This document shows positions 59,278-64,000 of a stretch of DNA of 64,000 bases, in pieces. Every line of letters begins with the position of its first letter. Position 1 is the first letter of the stretch. Under the pieces are notes generated by a model that did no database searches, had not been told where the DNA came from, and saw only the letters and a list, made by a program, of their open reading frames with translations. This DNA comes from JAPOXR01 sp964291445. Lineage in GTDB: Bacteria; Pseudomonadota; Alphaproteobacteria; Rhodobacterales; Rhodobacteraceae. The position numbers and the translations under genes were made by a program. The DNA lies in assembly GCA_964291445.2 (NCBI GenBank), contig OZ219863.1, forward strand, positions 434,001 to 498,000. The letters are read 5' to 3'.

Positions 59278-60078
59278 ATGATGGCCGAGCCAGCATTGAC
59301 CGGGACCTCCATCATCGAGGCCAGGGATCTCGACCTGGTATTCGACACCTCCGATGGCGTGGTGGAGGCATTGCGAGGCATCGATCTCGATATCGGCAAG
59401 GGCGATTTCGTTTCGCTGATCGGGCCGTCGGGCTGCGGCAAGACCACCTTCCTGCGAGTGGTTGCCGCGCTCGAAGAGCCGACCTCCGGCACGATTTCGG
59501 TCAAGGGCATGACGCCCGACCAGGCCCGCATGGCCCGGGCCTATGGCTACGTCTTCCAGGCGGCCGGGCTCTATCCATGGCGAACCATCGCCGCCAATGT
59601 CCGCCTGCCGCTGGAGATCATGGGCTATGACCGGGTCGAGCGCGAGGAGCGGATTCGCAAGGTGCTGGAGCTGGTCGAACTGACCGGCTTCGAGCGCCGC
59701 TATCCCTGGCAGCTCTCCGGCGGCATGCAGCAGCGGGCCTCCATCGCCCGCGCCCTGGCCTTCGATGCCGAAATCCTGCTCATGGACGAGCCCTTCGGCG
59801 CCCTCGACGAAATTGTCCGCGACCACCTCAACGAACAACTGCTCAGCCTGTGGCAAAAGACCGGCATGACGGTGCTGTTCGTGACCCACTCGATTCCCGA
59901 AGCGGTCTATCTTTCCACGAAGATCGTGGTCATGAGCCCGCGTCCGGGGCGAATTGCCAGCGTCATCGACAGCCCGCTTCCCCGGCAGCGCTCGCTCGAC
60001 ATCCGTGACACGCCCGAATTCATAGCCGTTGCCGGGCAGGTCCGGGCCGGGTTGCGGGAGGGGCATCTTGACGACTGA
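59278..60078 (+). CDS. ABC transporter ATPase (SsuB/TauB/ThiZ type)
   Basis: A 266-residue ATPase. Walker A GPSGCGKTT (about 50-58), Q-loop VFQAAGLYPWRTI, signature LSGGMQQRASIARA, Walker B ILLMDEPFGALDE. This family serves importers with NMT1/THI5-like binding proteins. The stop is directly followed by the permease ATG with no gap. Two adjacent ATGs at 59278 and 59281 are possible starts. Confidence 0.92.
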   Translation: MMAEPALTGTSIIEARDLDLVFDTSDGVVEALRGIDLDIGKGDFVSLIGPSGCGKTTFLRVVAALEEPTSGTISVKGMTPDQARMARAYGYVFQAAGLYPWRTIAANVRLPLEIMGYDRVEREERIRKVLELVELTGFERRYPWQLSGGMQQRASIARALAFDAEILLMDEPFGALDEIVRDHLNEQLLSLWQKTGMTVLFVTHSIPEAVYLSTKIVVMSPRPGRIASVIDSPLPRQRSLDIRDTPEFIAVAGQVRAGLREGHLDD

Positions 60079-60957
60079 ATGGCGGGCCGGATGATGCGTT
60101 CACTGCTGCCGGTACTGACCGTTGTCACCGCCATCATCGCGGTCTGGTACGTGATGGCGGTGGTGCTGAACTCGACCTGGACACAGGACCAGGCCGAACG
60201 GGCCGGCACCGAACTGACCAGGGCGGAGATTGTCCGCGACACCATGCAGCAGGATCGTCCGCTCCTGCCGGCGCCGCACCAGGTCTTCATCGAACTCTGG
60301 GAAACCACGGCTGAAAAGAAGATCACCTCCAAGCGGAGCCTGGTCTTCCATGGCTGGATCACCCTCACCGCAACGGTACTCGGCTTCGCCTTCGGCACCA
60401 TGCTGGGAATCCTGCTTGCGGTCGGCATTGTCCACAACCGGGCCATGGATATGGGAGTCATGCCCTGGGCCATTGCCAGCCAGACGATTCCGATCCTTGC
60501 CCTGGCGCCGATGATCATCATCGTGCTGTTCTCGATCGGCATTTCCGGCCTGGTCCCCAAGGCGGTCATCTCCGCCTATCTGAGCTTCTTCCCGGTGGTG
60601 GTTGGCATGGTCTCCGGCTTCCGCAGCCCCGACCCGATGCAGACCGACCTGCTCAGGACCTATGCGGCCACGCGGTCGCAGGTATTCTGGAAGCTGCGGG
60701 TGCCGGCATCCCTGCCCTATCTGTTCACCTCGCTGAAGGTCGGCATTGCCGCGTCGCTGGTCGGCGCCATCGTCGGCGAATTGCCGACCGGCGCCGTGGC
60801 CGGGCTCGGCGCCCGCCTGCTGGTTGGAAGCTATTACGGACAGACAGTGCAGATCTGGTCGGCACTTCTCGGTTGTGCCTTTCTCGCCGCCATGCTGGTC
60901 GGCGGCATCGGGCTGGTCGAGCGGGCCACGCTCCGGCGCATGGGAATGGCCCGATGA
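60079..60957 (+). CDS. ABC transporter permease 1 (SsuC/ThiX type)
   Basis: A 292-residue permease. An N-terminal helix is followed by a periplasmic stretch (residues about 30-90) longer than in most SsuC proteins, then five or six helices. The EAA region reads LLRTYAATRSQVFWKLRVPASLPYLFTSLKVGIAASLVGAIVGE. It starts directly after the ATPase stop and overlaps the next permease by the ATGA at 60954-60957. Confidence 0.9.
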   Translation: MAGRMMRSLLPVLTVVTAIIAVWYVMAVVLNSTWTQDQAERAGTELTRAEIVRDTMQQDRPLLPAPHQVFIELWETTAEKKITSKRSLVFHGWITLTATVLGFAFGTMLGILLAVGIVHNRAMDMGVMPWAIASQTIPILALAPMIIIVLFSIGISGLVPKAVISAYLSFFPVVVGMVSGFRSPDPMQTDLLRTYAATRSQVFWKLRVPASLPYLFTSLKVGIAASLVGAIVGELPTGAVAGLGARLLVGSYYGQTVQIWSALLGCAFLAAMLVGGIGLVERATLRRMGMAR

Positions 60958-61793
60958 TCCTGGTGGTGCTGGCCGTCGGTTTCTGGCTGGCCGCCTGGCG
61001 GCTGAACGTCTCGCTGGCCGCCCGGCCACGAACCCGGGTGACTCGCTTCGCGGTTCCCTTCATCTTCGGCGTCACCATCCTGGTGACGTGGGAGGGGCTG
61101 GTACGGGGGCTGCAGGTCCCGGGCGTCATCCTGCCGCCGCCGACGGCAATCGCCGCCGCCTTCGCCCGAAGCCTCGACATCCTGTGGATCGATTTCGTCC
61201 AGACCTTCGCCAAGGGGGCGCTGTCAGGCTACGCGATCGGCTGCGGCTCGGCGGTGCTGGTCGCAATCCTGGTTGACCGTTCCGAGTTCCTGCGCCGCGG
61301 CCTGTTGCCGGTCGGCAATTTCCTGGCCGCGCTGCCCATTGTCGGCACGGCGCCGATATTCGTGATGTGGTTCGGGTTCGGCTGGCAGTCGAAGGCGGCA
61401 GTGGTGGTGGCGATGGTCTTCTTTCCGATGCTGATCAACATGGTCCAGGGGCTGGCATCATCGGAGCAGATGCAGCGGGACATCCTGCGGACCTACAATG
61501 CCTCCTACTGGCAGACGCTGCTGAAACTTCGCCTGCCGGCAGCGATGCCATTTGCATTTAATGGATTGAAAATCTGCACCACATTGGCTTTAATCGGCGC
61601 CATTGTTGCCGAATTCTTCGGCTCTCCGACCATGGGAATGGGATTCAGGATCTCCACCGAGGTCGGACGGCTCGCGCTTGATGTTGTGTGGGCCGAAATC
61701 CTGGTGGCGGCGGTGACCGGTTCGATGTTCTACGGTGCCGTCGCCATGTTGCAACGGGGGGTCACGTTCTGGCACCCATCGATCAGGGGTTGA
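60954..61793 (+). CDS. ABC transporter permease 2 (SsuC/ThiX type)
   Basis: A 279-residue second permease of the same family; together they form a heterodimeric channel. The EAA region is ILRTYNASYWQTLLKLRLPAAMPFAFNGLKICTTLALIGAIVAEFFG, preceded by FLAALPIVGTAPIFVMWFGFG. Start ATG at 60954 overlaps the first permease stop. Two different permeases are typical of pyrimidine/HMP-type importers rather than sulfonate ones. Confidence 0.9.
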   Translation: MILVVLAVGFWLAAWRLNVSLAARPRTRVTRFAVPFIFGVTILVTWEGLVRGLQVPGVILPPPTAIAAAFARSLDILWIDFVQTFAKGALSGYAIGCGSAVLVAILVDRSEFLRRGLLPVGNFLAALPIVGTAPIFVMWFGFGWQSKAAVVVAMVFFPMLINMVQGLASSEQMQRDILRTYNASYWQTLLKLRLPAAMPFAFNGLKICTTLALIGAIVAEFFGSPTMGMGFRISTEVGRLALDVVWAEILVAAVTGSMFYGAVAMLQRGVTFWHPSIRG

Positions 61794-61827
61794 ACGAACC
61801 CCGGCCAATCAGAGAAAGGACAAGCGC

Positions 61828-62817
61828 ATGAAAAGAACCATTGCCACCATAACCGGACTCGTGGCGGCACTGACCGCAGGAGCCGCAATGGCCGCCGATG
61901 AAGTGACGCTGCAATTGAAATGGGTCACCCAGGCACAGTTTGCCGGCTACTACGTGGCGCTGGACAAGGGCTACTACGACGATGAAGGGCTTGACGTCAC
62001 CATCAATCCGGGCGGGCCGGACATTGCACCTCCGCAGATCATTTCTGGTGGCGGCGCCGATGTCATCATTGACTGGATGCCGTCTGCCCTGGCCAGCCGG
62101 GAGCGGGGATTGCCGCTGGTCAACATTGCCCAGCCCTTCAAATCCTCGGGAATGATGCTGACCTGCCGCAAGGATAGCGGTATCGCCTCGCCGGACGATT
62201 TCCCGGGACGCACCCTGGGCGTCTGGTTCTTCGGCAACGAGTATCCCTTCCTCAGCTGGATGAGCCAGCTCGGCATCCCGACCGATGGCAGCGATGGTGG
62301 CGTGACGGTGCTCAAGCAGGGCTTCAGCGTCGATCCGCTGCTGCAGGGCCAGGCCGATTGCGTGTCGACCATGACCTACAATGAATACTGGCAGTTGATC
62401 GATGCCGGATTGTCGGCCGATGAGTTGATCACCTTCAAATACGAGGATCACGGTGTGGCTACGCTCGAGGATGGACTCTACGTGCTCGAGGACAAGCTGT
62501 CCGATGCGGATTTCGTCGACCGGATGGTCCGGTTCGTCAGGGCTTCGATGCGCGGCTGGAAATACGCCGAGGACAATCCTGATGAAGCAGCCGAAATCGT
62601 GCTCGACAACGATGCCACCGGCGCCCAGACCGAGCTTCACCAGAAGCGCATGATGGGCGAGATCGCCAAGCTCACCGCCGGCTCCGACGGCTCACTCGAC
62701 CCGGCCGATTACGAGCGGACGGTCGAGACCCTGCTGGCAGGCGGCTCGGACCCGGTCATCACCGCGGCACCTGAAGGTGCATGGAGCCACGCCATCACCG
62801 ACCAGGCTCTCAACTGA
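61828..62817 (+). CDS. NMT1/THI5-like ABC substrate-binding protein
   Basis: A 329-residue periplasmic protein with signal peptide (ending GAAMAAD). VTLQLKWVTQAQFAGYYVALDKGYYDDEGLDVTI is the NMT1/THI5 hallmark that contacts pyrimidine rings in ThiY-type proteins; GVWFFGNEYPFLSWM and YNEYWQLIDAG follow. Being the last gene of the pyrimidine-degradation operon, it probably binds uracil, thymine, dihydropyrimidine or a related base. AAGGA lies 9 bases before the ATG at 61828. Confidence 0.9.
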   Translation: MKRTIATITGLVAALTAGAAMAADEVTLQLKWVTQAQFAGYYVALDKGYYDDEGLDVTINPGGPDIAPPQIISGGGADVIIDWMPSALASRERGLPLVNIAQPFKSSGMMLTCRKDSGIASPDDFPGRTLGVWFFGNEYPFLSWMSQLGIPTDGSDGGVTVLKQGFSVDPLLQGQADCVSTMTYNEYWQLIDAGLSADELITFKYEDHGVATLEDGLYVLEDKLSDADFVDRMVRFVRASMRGWKYAEDNPDEAAEIVLDNDATGAQTELHQKRMMGEIAKLTAGSDGSLDPADYERTVETLLAGGSDPVITAAPEGAWSHAITDQALN

Positions 62818-62830
62818 TCTGACTCAAATC

Positions 62831-62865
62831 ATGTCCGGGCGGCACTGCCAGCGCCGCCCGGACAT
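62831..62865 (+). terminator. Terminator at the end of the pyrimidine operon
   Basis: A perfect 13-bp stem (ATGTCCGGGCGGC and complement) with a 9-nt loop, followed by TCTTG. It lies between convergent genes (binding protein and truA) and could serve the plus-strand operon. Confidence 0.65.
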
Positions 62866-62944
62866 TCTTGCCTCGGCAGGCAGCCCCCGTCAAACCACGG
62901 CGCCTGCGTCCTGACCCCACCGGAGGTCGGTCATTTCTTCCCCT

Positions 62945-63727
62945 TCAGCCCTCGACGTTCTGCCCGAAGGGGTCGGTGGGATAGAGGATCTTGGCCAGGT
63001 AGAGACCCCTCGCCTGCCCTACGGGGCCACACCGGCTCCGATCGCACGCCTCCAGCATGCTGCGAATGTCGTCGGGGCTGATTGCCCCGGCGCCAACCCG
63101 TTCGAGCGACCCGACCATGCTTCGGACCTGCCGATGCAGGAAGCTGCGGGCCGTGGTCACGAAGCGGAATTCCCGGCCTCCATGGTAGAGGTGCGAGCTG
63201 ATCTCCAGCGAATCGAGAGTCCTGACCGGCGATGCCGCCTGGCAGTGGGCCGACCTGAAGGTGGTGAAGTCGTGCCGGCCGACGAGGTGGCGGGCCGCCT
63301 CACGCATCGCCTCCTCGTCCAGCATGTATCGCCGATGCCAGAACAGCCCGTGTTCGATTGCCGGCGACGCCCGGCGTGACAGGATCCGGTAGACATAGAC
63401 GCGCTGAACGGCCGAATGACGGGCATGAAAATCATCGTCGACCCGAGCCACATTGAGCACCCCGACCCTTTGCTTCCCGAGACGGGCGTTGAGAGCTTCC
63501 CGGAGCCTGAGCGGATCCCAGTCTCCCGCCAGGTCGGCATGAGCGACCTGGCCCCAGGCATGTACGCCGCTGTCGGTTCGGCCGGCGGCAGCCAAATTGG
63601 CGCCATCCGGCTCCAGTCGGGCGAGCGCCGCCTCAAGCACCCCCTGCACCGTCTTCTGCCCGGACTGGCGCTGCCAGCCACAGTATCGGGCACCGTTATA
63701 TTCCAGCTTGAATGCGAAACGCGGCAT
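62945..63727 (-). CDS. truA: tRNA pseudouridine synthase A
   Basis: A 260-residue TruA, which makes pseudouridine at positions 38-40 of tRNA anticodon stems. The catalytic Asp52 lies in AAGRTDSGVHAWGQ; KLEYNGARYCGWQRQ is the N-terminal strand, HDFTTFRSAHCQA and FLHRQVRSMVGSLERVG are further signatures. The ATG at 63727 gives the normal N-terminus (MPRFAFKLEYNG); the open frame runs on to 63925 without family similarity. This is the one clear housekeeping gene in the window besides the tRNAs. Confidence 0.95.
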   Translation of the reverse strand: MPRFAFKLEYNGARYCGWQRQSGQKTVQGVLEAALARLEPDGANLAAAGRTDSGVHAWGQVAHADLAGDWDPLRLREALNARLGKQRVGVLNVARVDDDFHARHSAVQRVYVYRILSRRASPAIEHGLFWHRRYMLDEEAMREAARHLVGRHDFTTFRSAHCQAASPVRTLDSLEISSHLYHGGREFRFVTTARSFLHRQVRSMVGSLERVGAGAISPDDIRSMLEACDRSRCGPVGQARGLYLAKILYPTDPFGQNVEG

Positions 63728-63964
63728 GAATCGAGGGGGTCGTTCCGGTTGCGGCAAAGGGAGGCCGGTTGCCGACCGCCCATCGATCCGATACCGCCGA
63801 TTGCCGGTTGCAACAATCGCGGATTGCAGACATCCTTCACAGGTTTCGACAGATCGCCGCGACAGGAATTGCAACCACTGGCAAATTGCCGTCCTTCCCT
63901 GACTGGACGAAAACCGCAATGACACCTATTGGAATTGCCGGCAGTTGACCCGGAGAGTCCTCGA

Positions 63965-64000
63965 ATGGATGTTGACGACAAGATGACCGCCGAACCGGTC
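63965..64000 (+). CDS. Possible start of a gene running off the window
   Basis: ATG at 63965 preceded by GGAGAG at 7 bases, then twelve open codons (MDVDDKMTAEPV) to the window end. Too short to identify; listed because the start signal is good and it would be divergent from truA. Confidence 0.35.
   Translation, partial: MDVDDKMTAEPV

Noticed and set aside
1..64000. Prophage or complete integrative element
   Set aside because: Apart from a possible integrase tail and a broken IS66-like gene there are no structural phage, conjugation or replication genes.

Overview
The window reads as chromosomal DNA of a heterotrophic alphaproteobacterium. It is GC-rich and has many Shine-Dalgarno-led operons of ABC and TRAP uptake systems beside oxidative catabolic genes. 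It also has EhuABCD-like, BetC-like, PreTA and TAXI-TRAP families that are common in Rhodobacterales, Rhizobiales and marine Rhodospirillales. I cannot name the genus from sequence alone.

Layout. (1) 1-6015: a DUF1028 gene facing a dipeptide/oligopeptide-type ABC operon in which one inner permease and one ATPase are fused. (2) 6314-13055: a solitary Fic protein, an ammonium transporter, and a DctP/DctQ/DctM TRAP operon. (3) 13056-14128: a decayed stretch with an integrase-like tail and a 54-residue membrane protein. (4) 14129-23180: two divergent units, a minus-strand oxidative operon (GMC oxidoreductase, SMP-30 lactonase, Zn alcohol dehydrogenase, TTC38-like protein, Gfo/Idh dehydrogenase) and a plus-strand sugar ABC importer. 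Together they suggest uptake and stepwise oxidation of a sugar or polyol. (5) 23391-27464: a junkyard of gene fragments and toxin-antitoxin genes (frameshifted parDE, hipBA, a RelBE-type pair). (6) 27980-40502: a 12.5-kb divergent locus that looks dedicated to compatible solutes. It has a choline dehydrogenase-like GMC enzyme, a DoeB-like deacylase and a PLP aminotransferase on the minus strand. On the plus strand it has a DoeA-like M24 hydrolase, an EhuBCDA-like importer, a choline-sulfatase, an amidase and a GntR/FCD regulator. (7) 40865-44342: a Fic/VbhA-type toxin-antitoxin pair and a 2.3-kb segment bounded by two tRNA-Ser(GCT) genes inside 313-bp direct repeats, carrying another ParDE pair. 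(8) 44594-62817: reductive pyrimidine catabolism (PreT, PreA, then omega-amino acid aminotransferase, carbamoylase, dihydropyrimidinase and an NMT1-type ABC importer). It is split by a TAXI-TRAP/M20 peptidase operon, a broken IS66-like transposase and a HigBA pair. (9) 62945-64000: truA and the first codons of a possible plus-strand gene.

Functional picture: nearly every intact operon couples a high-affinity importer to enzymes that would process its cargo, so the window is mainly about scavenging small organic nitrogen compounds, sugars and osmolytes. The accessory material (five toxin-antitoxin loci, IS remnants, truncated genes, duplicated tRNA) sits at the seams between these operons.

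Most notable structures: a chain of GTGA stop/start overlaps built from four 39-41-nt tandem repeats between the last permease and the ATPase of the Ehu-like operon; the duplicated tRNA-Ser genes, both with apparent stem defects; a dispersed 43-bp repeat with a base-pair covariation in its hairpin; and the mixed ectoine/choline-sulfate-type locus itself. All family names come from reading motifs by eye; no database search was possible.
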